Source of the DNA: Mycolicibacterium phlei
Lineage (GTDB): Bacteria; Actinomycetota; Actinomycetes; Mycobacteriales; Mycobacteriaceae
Length of the DNA stretch: 64,000 bases
Assembly (NCBI RefSeq): GCF_001583415.1
Contig: NZ_CP014475.1
Location: 3,038,001-3,102,000, forward strand
Reading direction: 5' to 3'
Shown here: positions 25,099 through 32,711 of the stretch, in pieces
Numbering within the stretch: position 1 is the first letter of the stretch
How the letters are laid out: each line of letters opens with the position of its first letter
Made by a program: the position numbers and the translations under genes
Notes under the pieces: generated by a model
What the model saw: the letters and a program-made list of their open reading frames with translations, nothing else
Told to the model about the DNA's origin: nothing
The model's database searches: none

Positions 25099-26348
25099 CC
25101 GAGACCACATCGGCCCCGGCCACCACCGAGACGGTGGAGGAGTTCGCCGCACGCGCCGCCGCGTGGCTGGCCGACAACATGCCGCGCATCGACCCGAACG
25201 ACCCGCCCGAGCACGACCGCGGCGAGGAGGAGCCCTGGCTGCGCGCCCGCGAACTGCAGCGCAAGCTGTGGGACGGCGGGTTCGCGGGTATCTGCTTTCC
25301 GAAGGAGTACGGCGGGCTCGGGCTGCCGATCGAGTACCAGCGGGCGTTCAACGCGGTCTCGCGCGAATACGAACTGCCGATCATCCTGAACACGCCGACG
25401 TTCACGATCTGCGCGGCGACCCTGCTCGACACCGCCAGCGAGGAGCAGAAGCGCAAGCACATCCCGGCGGTGCTGCGCGGTGACGAGGTGCTGGTGCAGC
25501 TGCTGTCCGAACCCAGCGGCGGCTCCGACCTGGCCGGGGTGATCACCCGCGCCGACCGCAAGGACGGCAAGTGGGTGATCAACGGCGCCAAGACCTGGAG
25601 CACAAGCGCTTTCGCCGCCGACTACGGGCTGATGCTGGCACGCACCAACTGGGACGTGCCCAAGCACGAGGGCCTGACGATGTTCCTGGTGCCGATCAAC
25701 AGCCCGGGCATCACGCTGCGCCGCATCAAACAGGTCAACGGGTCGGTGGAGTTCTGCGAGGAGTTCTTCGACAACCTCGAACTCACCGACGATGACGTCG
25801 TCGGTGAGGTCAACGACGGGTGGGCGGTGGCCTCGCGCCAGCTGTACCACGAGCGGCGCGCGGTCGGCGGCGGCTCGGAGTTCGCCAGCGGCGTCGGCGC
25901 CGAGGGCAAGTCCGATGTGCCGACCGATTACGCGGAGCTGCTGGAGAAGACCGGTCAGGCCGACAACGAGCGGCTGCAGGAGATGGCCGGTCGCGCCCTG
26001 GTGCACCGCGCGGTGCGCGAGCAGCTGATCGACCACGTCTACCACGGCGTGCTCGACGGGTCGCTGCCGCCGGCGGCCGGGTCGATCATCCGCATCGCCC
26101 ACGCCGACGTCCACCACCTGGAGTTCGACACCGCGCTGGCGATCACCGCCAGCGCCGGGGTGGTCGACGCCGACGACGAGCTGATCCGCCACGGTGAGCG
26201 CTACCTGTCCCGGCAGGCGGCGGCGCTCGGCGGCGGCACCACCGAGATCGCCCGCAACATCATCGGCGAACGCATCCTCGGCTTCCCGCGCGAGTACGCC
26301 GCCGACCGCGGGGTGCCGTTCAAGGACGTCAAGCGCGGCCGCAGCTAG
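25095..26348 (+). CDS. Acyl-CoA dehydrogenase, partner subunit
   Basis: A 417-residue acyl-CoA dehydrogenase. Recognisable blocks are FPKEYGGLGLPIEYQRAF (about 77-94), QLLSEPSGGSDLAG (about 136-149, FAD/substrate region), GAKTWSTSAFAADYG, and the C-terminal LGGGTTEIARNIIGERILGFPRE. The ATG at 25095 overlaps the TGA of the preceding acyl-CoA dehydrogenase gene (ATGA), which argues for stoichiometric synthesis and a heteromeric complex. It oxidises an unknown acyl-CoA at the alpha-beta position and passes electrons to ETF. It is the last gene of the TetR-controlled operon and converges with the radical SAM gene, with 24 nt between stops. Confidence 0.92.
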   Translation: MTETTSAPATTETVEEFAARAAAWLADNMPRIDPNDPPEHDRGEEEPWLRARELQRKLWDGGFAGICFPKEYGGLGLPIEYQRAFNAVSREYELPIILNTPTFTICAATLLDTASEEQKRKHIPAVLRGDEVLVQLLSEPSGGSDLAGVITRADRKDGKWVINGAKTWSTSAFAADYGLMLARTNWDVPKHEGLTMFLVPINSPGITLRRIKQVNGSVEFCEEFFDNLELTDDDVVGEVNDGWAVASRQLYHERRAVGGGSEFASGVGAEGKSDVPTDYAELLEKTGQADNERLQEMAGRALVHRAVREQLIDHVYHGVLDGSLPPAAGSIIRIAHADVHHLEFDTALAITASAGVVDADDELIRHGERYLSRQAAALGGGTTEIARNIIGERILGFPREYAADRGVPFKDVKRGRS

Positions 26349-26372
26349 CCCCTCCCCCTTCGCGGTCGGGGG

Positions 26373-27395
26373 CTAGAACAGCGTCGGCTGCAGCGCCGCC
26401 GGGGCCGCAGCGGCCGCGACCGGCGCCGGTTCCTCGGCCCTGACCCGGTGGTCACGCATCAGACCGTGTTTACGCACCAGCGGTGTGACCCTGTCGTGCA
26501 ACATCTTTCGGTAGTCGGCGGGCAGGTAGGCGCCGCGCCGGTACAGCTCGCGGTAGCGCGGCACCAGCTGCGGGTGTGACTGCTGCAGCCACTGCAGGAA
26601 CCAGCCGCGGGTCGATCCGCGCAGGTGCAGCCCGAACACCGTCACCCCGGTGGCCCCGGCCGCGGCGATGTCGCCGAGCAGCCCGTCGAGATGGGCGACC
26701 GAGTCGGTCAGATACGGCAGCACCGGCGCGACCATCACATGGCAGCCCAGCCCGGCGTCGCGGATCGCGGAGATCAGGCCGAGCCGCGCCTGCGGTGACG
26801 GGGTGCCGGGCTCGACGTCGCGGTGCAGCTGCGGGTCGCCGATCGCCAGCGACACCGCGACGCTGACCTCGACGTGCCGCGCGGCGTCGGCGATCAGCGG
26901 CAGATCGCGGCGCAGCAGCGTGCCCTTGGTCAGGATCGAGAACGGGGTGCCCGAGTCGGCCAGCGCCGAGATGATCCCCGGCATCAACGCGTACCGCCCC
27001 TCGGCCCGCTGGTAGGGGTCGGTGTTGGTGCCCAGCGCGACCGTCTCGCGTCGCCAGGATCGCCGCGCCAGTTCCCGGCGCAGCACCTCCACGACGTTGG
27101 TCTTGACCACCACCTGGCTGTCGAAGTCGGCACCGCAGTCCAAGTCGAGATACTCGTGGGTGGGCCGGGCGAAGCAGTAGCGGCAGGCGTGCGAACAGCC
27201 GCGGTAACCGTTGACGGTCCAGCGGAACGGCAGCATCGCCGCGTTAGGCACCTTGTTCAGCGCGCTCTTACACAGCACCTCGTGAAACGTGATGCCCTCG
27301 AACTGCGGGGTGCGCACGCTGCGCACGAACCCGATGCGGGCCAGCCCGGGCAGCGCTCCGTCGTCGACGCCGACGCCCTGCCCGTCCCACCGCAT
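26373..27395 (-). CDS. Radical SAM protein of the Rv2578c type, SOS-controlled
   Basis: A 340-residue radical SAM protein. The 4Fe-4S cluster motif CSHACRYC (CxxxCxxC) lies near residues 66-73 in RGCSHACRYCFARPTHEYLDLD, followed by a TIM-barrel with TNTDPYQRAEGRY and SILTKGTLLRRD. This is the spore-photoproduct-lyase-like Rv2578c family; its reaction is unknown. The C-terminus is Ala/Pro-rich and ends QPTLF, which resembles a sliding-clamp-binding peptide. The ATG at 27395 is chosen because a perfect LexA box lies at 27404-27419, just upstream; the longer frame to 27455 would place that box inside the gene. I recall the M. tuberculosis homologue as a member of the SOS regulon. Confidence 0.88.
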   Translation of the reverse strand: MRWDGQGVGVDDGALPGLARIGFVRSVRTPQFEGITFHEVLCKSALNKVPNAAMLPFRWTVNGYRGCSHACRYCFARPTHEYLDLDCGADFDSQVVVKTNVVEVLRRELARRSWRRETVALGTNTDPYQRAEGRYALMPGIISALADSGTPFSILTKGTLLRRDLPLIADAARHVEVSVAVSLAIGDPQLHRDVEPGTPSPQARLGLISAIRDAGLGCHVMVAPVLPYLTDSVAHLDGLLGDIAAAGATGVTVFGLHLRGSTRGWFLQWLQQSHPQLVPRYRELYRRGAYLPADYRKMLHDRVTPLVRKHGLMRDHRVRAEEPAPVAAAAAPAALQPTLF

Positions 27396-27403
27396 ACCCG
27401 TAT

Positions 27404-27419
27404 TCGAACTCACGTTCGA
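27404..27419. promoter_or_regulatory. LexA (SOS) box
   Basis: TCGAAC, four bases, GTTCGA: this matches the mycobacterial LexA consensus in all 12 defined positions. It sits 9 nt upstream of the radical SAM start codon and 128 nt upstream of the divergent helicase-like gene, so it certainly could control the former and possibly both. Confidence 0.88.
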
Positions 27420-27497
27420 TAGCCTGTCAAGGGTGGCGCGCCCACCTGCCCGCACAGGGGTACAAAGGAGTGTCGCCCACAGATCGCGTTGGGCTTC

Positions 27498-27536
27498 ACA
27501 TCCAAGCCAGAGATCTAAGCCAGAAATCCAAGCCAG
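27498..27536 (+). repeat. Three tandem 13-bp repeats before the HelD/HelR-like gene
   Basis: Units 27498-27510, 27511-27523 and 27524-27536 share the pattern ATCYAAGCCAG, differing only at the first two bases and one pyrimidine. The array ends at the Shine-Dalgarno GGAAGGGA, so it lies in the presumed 5' leader or promoter of the downstream gene. It is most likely an operator array or a leader control element. Confidence 0.7.
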
Positions 27537-27547
27537 GAAGGGACGGC

Positions 27548-29728
27548 GTGCCGAGCGACGGCTACGACGAGGAACTGCGGTCCGAACAGCGCTATGTGGC
27601 GGACCTGTACCGGCGGCTCGACGACGAGCGCGCGCGGGCCCAGCAGCGCTACGCGGCGGCGCTGCGCGGCGACGGCCGCGAGCTGGTCGACCGCGACGCG
27701 GAGGTCCGCGCCGAGGCCAAGCGGATGAACCGGCTCAACGTCGCCGACCACGGGCTGTGCTTCGGCCGGCTGGACACCGAGTCCGGCGAGCGCCGCTACA
27801 TCGGCCGCATCGGGCTGCTCGACGAGGACAACGACCACGAGCCGGTGCTGATCGACTGGCGCGCCCCGGCCGCCCGCGCCTTCTACACCGCCACCGGCGC
27901 CCATCCGGAGGGCATGCGCAGGCGCCGCCAGTTCCACACCTTCGGCAGGCGGGTCCTGGACTTCACCGACGAGGTGTTCGGCAGGCCCGGCGACGGCGAA
28001 CGCGGCGACGCCGCGCTGCTCGCCGCGGTCAACGCCCCGCGCGGTGAGGGCATGCGCGACATCGTCGCCACCATCCAGGCCGAGCAGGACGAGATCATCC
28101 GGCTGGACCACCCCGGCATCCTCGTCGTCGAGGGCGGGCCGGGCACCGGGAAGACCGTCGTCGCCCTGCACCGCGTCGCCTACCTGCTCTACACCCACCG
28201 GGACCGGATGGAACGCCAGGGCGTGCTCGTCATCGGCCCGAACCCGGCGTTCCTGGACCACATCAGCCGGGTGCTGCCGTCGCTGGGCGAGACCAACGTG
28301 GTGTTCATGACCACCGGCGACCTGGTTCCCGGCCTGCGCGCCACCGCCGAGGACACCCCCGAGGTGGCCCGGATCAAGGGCTCACTGGCGATGCTCGACG
28401 TGCTCAAGGCCGCGATCGCCGACCGGCAGCGGGTCCCCGAGGAGCCGCTGCCCATCAAGCTGGCCGACGTCACCGTGCGCATCGACGCCGAGACCGCCGA
28501 ATGGGCGATCCAGGAGGCCCGCGAGAGCGGGCTGCCGCACAACGACGCCCGCGCGGTGTTCGTCGACGTGGTCACCTGGGTGCTGACCGAACGCGCGATC
28601 GCGCGCATCGGCCGCGGCTGGCTGACCCGCGACGACAAGAAGGCCTGGGAGCACCTGCGCTCCGAATTGCTCGACGAACTCGACGATCACGAGGACTTCG
28701 CCGCCGCCCTCGACGAGCTGTGGCCCGAGCTCACCCCGCAGCAGCTGCTGGCCGGGCTCTACGAGTCACGCGACCGGCTGCGCGCCGCCGGCGCCGACGA
28801 GTCGCTGTGGCGCGAACGGGGCGACGCGTGGACGGTGTCGGACGTTCCGCTGCTCGACGAGCTCGTCGACCTGCTCGGCGGGATCAAACCCGACCTGCAG
28901 GCCGAGCAGGCGCGCAAGGAGGAGGAGGCGTACGCGGCCGGGGTGCTCGACCTGATGGTCGCGCACGAGGATCTGATGGACGACGAGGACCAGCTGCTGG
29001 CCTCCGACGTGGTCGGCGCCGAGGAGCTCGCCGAGCGGTTCGCCGAACGCGACACCCGCGACGTCGCCGAACGCGCCGCCGCCGACCGGGACTGGACCTA
29101 CGGCCACGTCGTCGTCGACGAGGCCCAGGAGCTCTCCGAGATGGACTGGCGGGTGCTGATGCGGCGCTGCCCGGCCAAGTCGTTCACCGTTGTCGGCGAC
29201 CTGGCCCAGCGCCGCTCGGCCGCGGGCGCCACCTCGTGGGCGGAGATGCTCGACCGCTACGCGCCCGGCCGCTGGGTGTACCGGGCGCTGACGGTGAACT
29301 ACCGCACCCCCGCCGAGATCATGGCGGTCGCCGCCGCGCTGCTCGAGGAGTTCGCGCCCGGCGCCACCCCGCCGGAGTCGGTGCGCTCGTGTGGGGTGCG
29401 GCCGTGGGCACGGCAGGTCAGCGACGACGAACTGACCTCCGCGATCGAGGGTTTCGTGCGCGACGAGGCCGACCGCGAGGGCACCAGCGTGGTGATCGGT
29501 CCCCCGGGCACGCCCGGCGCGGTCCCGCCGTCAGAGACCAAGGGCCTCGAGTTCGACGCCGTGCTCGTCGTCGACCCGGGCCGGATCCTGGCCGACGGAC
29601 CGCGGGGCGCGGCCGACCTCTACGTCGCGCTCACCCGCGCCACGCAGCGGCTCGGCGTGCTGCACCGCGACCCACTGCCGCCGGTGCTGCACGGCCTGAC
29701 CGAGCTGGATCAGCTCACCAGCGGCTGA
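27548..29728 (+). CDS. HelD/HelR-like RNA polymerase-associated ATPase (UvrD/PcrA-like motor)
   Basis: A 726-residue superfamily 1 motor. The N-terminal helical region (1-60, rich in E and R) is followed by a beta region, Walker A GGPGTGKT at 196-203, a long non-canonical insertion (about 290-500), Walker B VVVDEAQELSEMDW, VGDLAQRRS, the NYRTPAEI motif and the C-terminal VALTRATQRLGVL. This is the layout of HelD-class factors that remove stalled RNA polymerase; in M. abscessus a member (HelR) protects RNA polymerase from rifampicin. Whether this protein does so is inference. I chose GTG 27548, preceded by GGAAGGGA, over 27470, which has no spacing from its AAAGGAG. Three 13-bp repeats lie just upstream. 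Confidence 0.85.
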   Translation: MPSDGYDEELRSEQRYVADLYRRLDDERARAQQRYAAALRGDGRELVDRDAEVRAEAKRMNRLNVADHGLCFGRLDTESGERRYIGRIGLLDEDNDHEPVLIDWRAPAARAFYTATGAHPEGMRRRRQFHTFGRRVLDFTDEVFGRPGDGERGDAALLAAVNAPRGEGMRDIVATIQAEQDEIIRLDHPGILVVEGGPGTGKTVVALHRVAYLLYTHRDRMERQGVLVIGPNPAFLDHISRVLPSLGETNVVFMTTGDLVPGLRATAEDTPEVARIKGSLAMLDVLKAAIADRQRVPEEPLPIKLADVTVRIDAETAEWAIQEARESGLPHNDARAVFVDVVTWVLTERAIARIGRGWLTRDDKKAWEHLRSELLDELDDHEDFAAALDELWPELTPQQLLAGLYESRDRLRAAGADESLWRERGDAWTVSDVPLLDELVDLLGGIKPDLQAEQARKEEEAYAAGVLDLMVAHEDLMDDEDQLLASDVVGAEELAERFAERDTRDVAERAAADRDWTYGHVVVDEAQELSEMDWRVLMRRCPAKSFTVVGDLAQRRSAAGATSWAEMLDRYAPGRWVYRALTVNYRTPAEIMAVAAALLEEFAPGATPPESVRSCGVRPWARQVSDDELTSAIEGFVRDEADREGTSVVIGPPGTPGAVPPSETKGLEFDAVLVVDPGRILADGPRGAADLYVALTRATQRLGVLHRDPLPPVLHGLTELDQLTSG

Positions 29729-30311
29729 GCTGGCACTGCGCGGTGTAGGGGCCGTCGTTCTGGACGACGATCTCACCGTCGACGGCGATCTCGCAGTGCG
29801 GCAGCGGCGGTGCCTGCATCGCGTGCACACCGGTGCTGGCGGTCAGGATCGCCCACTGCGGGTCCTCCATCCTGGTCTCGAACACCCACGGCACGCCCGC
29901 CTCCAGGACGATCTCCTCCTTCTTCAGGTAGGCGTACGCGTCGGCGTTGTAGGCCTCCTTGTTCGGAGGCTGCGCCACCAGGAAGTTCAACTGGAAGTCG
30001 GCCGGCGCCGCCGCGGTCAGCGTGTACCGGACCACGTGACCACCCTCGGTGCCCTGAGTCGCCTCGGGAGCCTCAGTGGCTTCAGTGCCCTCGGTGGCTT
30101 CAGTGCCCTCGGTGGCTTCCGTGCCCTCGGTGGCCTCGGTGCCTTCCGTGCCCTCGGTGCCTTCCGGCGCCTGAGGAATCTCGGTGGTCTCGGTGACCTC
30201 AGGGCCCTCGGTGGGTTCCTCGGACTGTGCCGCCGCGGTGGCCTGCCCCATCAGGGTGGTGGCCGCCACCAGCGCCAATACCGCTCCGGCCTTAGCTGTA
30301 GCTGTTCGCAT
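29715..30311 (-). CDS. Secreted protein with Thr/Glu/Ala/Gly repeat tract
   Basis: A 198-residue protein. Residues 1-29 form a Sec signal peptide (MRTATAKAGAVLALVAATT, cleavage probably after ATAAAQ). Residues 30-90 are a low-complexity tract made of TEG and TEATEG hexapeptides, strongly acidic and rich in Thr, possibly O-mannosylated. The C-terminal domain (about 91-198) has a conserved-looking fold with VVRYTLTAAAPADFQLNFLV, PHCEIAVDGEIVVQNDGPYTAQCQLSRW and two cysteines that could form a disulfide, reminiscent of MmpS-like extracellular domains. The function is unknown. By position it could match the small membrane gene Rv2576c. Its stop overlaps the end of the helicase-like gene by 14 nt (convergent). 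Confidence 0.8.
   Translation of the reverse strand: MRTATAKAGAVLALVAATTLMGQATAAAQSEEPTEGPEVTETTEIPQAPEGTEGTEGTEATEGTEATEGTEATEGTEATEAPEATQGTEGGHVVRYTLTAAAPADFQLNFLVAQPPNKEAYNADAYAYLKKEEIVLEAGVPWVFETRMEDPQWAILTASTGVHAMQAPPLPHCEIAVDGEIVVQNDGPYTAQCQLSRW
30060..30165 (-). repeat. 18-bp coding repeats (TEATEG tract)
   Basis: Degenerate 18-bp units encoding TEATEG repeat about five times within the secreted protein gene, with shorter 9-bp TEG units at the edge. Nearly identical units suggest recent expansion and length variation between strains. Confidence 0.75.
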
Positions 30312-30553
30312 GTTGGTCACATCGCCGGACCGTACCAAACCGTTACAGCCCCGGTGGTCCGGCGGCCGCCTGGCGAAGTCTGCAAGCGAGAACGGAATCC
30401 ACTACAGGTTAATTTGTTTGAAACAGACAGAGATTTCCTAGTAACACCGCGGCTCTAACGTCCCGATTCGACATCCCGTTGGGGTGGGGTCTCACACACG
30501 AACTCGTGGCTCATCGCTCGAAATGCGCTGCGGATATATAGGAAAGGCTGTTC
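30312..30553 (+). promoter_or_regulatory. Upstream region of the urea transporter operon
   Basis: This 242-bp gap is clearly less GC-rich than its surroundings between 30400 and 30450. It contains an 11-bp palindrome TGTTTGAAACA at 30415-30425, followed by GTAAC at 30441. The sequence is suggestive of a nitrogen-regulator site, but spacing does not fit the GlnR consensus I know. A ribosome-binding site AGGAAAGG lies 8 nt before the urtA ATG. Confidence 0.45.
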
Positions 30554-31819
30554 ATGCGACTACCACGACGGTCCTCGGTGAAGCGGTCGGCACTCGTTGC
30601 GGGCAGCATCGTCGCCGCATCGAGCCTGGTGCTGGCCGGCTGCGGAAGCAAGGCGACGGAATCGGAGTCGGCAAACGCCGAGTCGTGCGTCGACACCTCC
30701 GGTGACACCATCAAGGTGGGCGCGCTGAACTCGCTGTCGGGCACGATGGCGATCTCGGAGGTGACGGTCCGCAACGCGATCGACCTGGCCGTCGAGGAGA
30801 TCAACGCCGACGGCGGCGTGCTCGGCAAGCAGATCGAGCTGATCGGTGAGGACGGCGCGTCCGAGCCGACGGTGTTCGCCGAGAAGGCCGAGAAGCTGAT
30901 CAGCAGCGACTGCGTGGCCGCGGTGTTCGGCGGCTGGACCTCGTCGTCGCGCAAGGCCATGCTGCCGGTCTTCGAGTCCAACAACGCGCTGCTGTACTAC
31001 CCGGTGCAGTACGAGGGCCTGGAGTCCAGCCCGAACATCTTCTACACCGGCGCCACCACCAACCAGCAGATCGTGCCGGCCCTGGACTACCTCAAGGAGA
31101 AGGGCGTCAAGTCGCTCTACCTGGTCGGTAGCGACTACGTCTTCCCGCAGACCGCCAACCGCATCATCAAGGCGTACGCGGAGGCCAACGGCATCGAGAT
31201 CAAGGGCGAGGACTACACGCCGCTGGGCTCGACCGACTTCTCCACGATCGTCAACAAGATCCGCACCGCAGACGCCGACGCCGTGTTCAACACGCTCAAC
31301 GGCGACTCCAACGTCGCGTTCTTCCGCGAGTACAAGAACGTCGGCCTGACCGCCGAGCAGATGCCGGTGGTGTCGGTGTCGATCGCCGAGGAGGAGGTCG
31401 GCGGCATCGGTGTCGAGAACATCGAGGGCCAGCTGACGGCGTGGAACTACTACGAGACCGTCGACAACCCGGTGAACAAGGAGTTCGTCAAGGCCTACAA
31501 GGCGAAGTTCGGCGCCGACAAGCCGACCTCGGACCCGATGGAGGCCGCCTACGTCTCGGTGTACCTGTGGAAGAACACCGTCGAGAAGGCGAATTCGTTT
31601 GACGTGGCCGCGATCCAGGAGAACGCCGGCGGCGTGACCTTCGACGCCCCCGAGGGCAAGGTGACCATCGACGGCGAGAACCACCACATCACCAAGACGG
31701 CGCGCATCGGTGAGATCCGGCCCGACGGCCTGATCTACACGATCTGGGAGTCGCCCGGACCGATCACCCCGGATCCGTACCTGAAGTCGTATCCGTGGGC
31801 CGCCGGACTGTCCAACTGA
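30554..31819 (+). CDS. urtA: Urea ABC transporter, substrate-binding lipoprotein UrtA
   Basis: A 421-residue lipoprotein. The signal peptide ends in the lipobox LAGC (C29), so the protein is lipid-anchored outside the membrane. The mature part is a type I periplasmic binding protein with the UrtA hallmarks [18 protein letters not shown] and [17 protein letters not shown] and the YYPVQYEG segment, which distinguish it from branched-chain amino acid binders. It captures urea and hands it to UrtBC. It starts with ATG at 30554 after AGGAAAGG. It is the first gene of a complete five-gene operon; transcription is probably nitrogen-controlled, as urea uptake usually is. No urease genes lie in the window. 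Confidence 0.95.
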   Translation: MRLPRRSSVKRSALVAGSIVAASSLVLAGCGSKATESESANAESCVDTSGDTIKVGALNSLSGTMAISEVTVRNAIDLAVEEINADGGVLGKQIELIGEDGASEPTVFAEKAEKLISSDCVAAVFGGWTSSSRKAMLPVFESNNALLYYPVQYEGLESSPNIFYTGATTNQQIVPALDYLKEKGVKSLYLVGSDYVFPQTANRIIKAYAEANGIEIKGEDYTPLGSTDFSTIVNKIRTADADAVFNTLNGDSNVAFFREYKNVGLTAEQMPVVSVSIAEEEVGGIGVENIEGQLTAWNYYETVDNPVNKEFVKAYKAKFGADKPTSDPMEAAYVSVYLWKNTVEKANSFDVAAIQENAGGVTFDAPEGKVTIDGENHHITKTARIGEIRPDGLIYTIWESPGPITPDPYLKSYPWAAGLSN

Positions 31820-31826
31820 TCATCAG

Positions 31827-32711
31827 ATGGATGTCCTGATCGGGCAGCTGGCAACGGGATTGAGCCTCGGCTCAATCCTGTTGCTGGCGGCGCTGGGTTT
31901 GTCGCTGACCTTCGGTCAGATGGGCGTCATCAACATGGCGCACGGCGAGTTCATCATGGCCGGCTGCTACACCGCCTACGTGGTGCAGCAGATCGTGTCG
32001 AGTGCCGGTGTGTCCCTGCTGATCTCGCTGGTCGTCGGGTTCCTCATCGGCGGAGCGATGGGCGTGCTGCTGGAGGTCACGCTGATCCAGCGGATGTATG
32101 ACCGGCCGCTGGACACGCTGCTGGTGACCTTCGGTGTCGGGCTGGTGCTGCAGCAGATCGCCCGCGACATCTTCGGCGCCCCCGCGGTCAACGTGGTGGC
32201 ACCGCCGTGGCTGTCCGGCGGCATCGACATCTTCGGCGCCGTGGTGCCCAAGACGCGCATCTTCATCCTGGTGCTGGCGATCGTGTGCGTGGCGGCGCTG
32301 GCCACCGCGCTCAAGGCCAGCCCGATGGGCCGACGGATCCGCGCCGTGGTGCAGAACCGCGACCTCGCCGAGACCAGCGGTATCTCGTCCCGCAAGACCG
32401 ACATCACAACGTTCTTCATCGGTTCTGGGCTGGCCGCGGTCGCCGGTGTGGCGCTGACGCTGATCGGCTCGACCAGCCCGACCATCGGCCAGAGCTATCT
32501 GATCGATGCGTTCCTGGTGGTGGTGGTCGGCGGGCTCGGCCAGATCAAGGGCACGGTGATCGCGGCGTTCGGGCTCGGCTTCCTGAACTCGTTCATCGAG
32601 TACAACACCACGGCCTCGCTGGCCAAGGTAATCGTGTTCGTGATCATCGTGATCTTCCTGCAGGTCCGGCCGCAGGGCCTGTTCACCGTCCGGACAAGGA
32701 GTCTCGTATGA
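31827..32711 (+). CDS. urtB: Urea ABC transporter permease UrtB
   Basis: A 294-residue polytopic membrane protein of the LivH/UrtB permease family with about eight hydrophobic segments. Recognisable family stretches include GLSLTFGQMGVINMAHGEFIMAGCYTAYV and the cytoplasmic coupling-loop region RRIRAVVQNRDLAETSGI. It forms one half of the urea channel with UrtC. The ATG at 31827 is 7 nt after the urtA stop. The urtC ATG overlaps its TGA (ATGA), so translation is coupled. Length is as expected for actinobacterial UrtB, which lacks the long N-terminal extension of some proteobacterial proteins. Confidence 0.93.
   Translation: MDVLIGQLATGLSLGSILLLAALGLSLTFGQMGVINMAHGEFIMAGCYTAYVVQQIVSSAGVSLLISLVVGFLIGGAMGVLLEVTLIQRMYDRPLDTLLVTFGVGLVLQQIARDIFGAPAVNVVAPPWLSGGIDIFGAVVPKTRIFILVLAIVCVAALATALKASPMGRRIRAVVQNRDLAETSGISSRKTDITTFFIGSGLAAVAGVALTLIGSTSPTIGQSYLIDAFLVVVVGGLGQIKGTVIAAFGLGFLNSFIEYNTTASLAKVIVFVIIVIFLQVRPQGLFTVRTRSLV

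Noticed and set aside
27396..27455. Longer start of the radical SAM gene at 27455
   Set aside because: It would place the perfect LexA box inside the coding region and adds 20 residues that look like intergenic translation.
30408..30445. GlnR binding site upstream of urtA
   Set aside because: GTTAA, GAAAC and GTAAC elements are present, but the distances between their AC pairs do not fit the expected 11-bp period.
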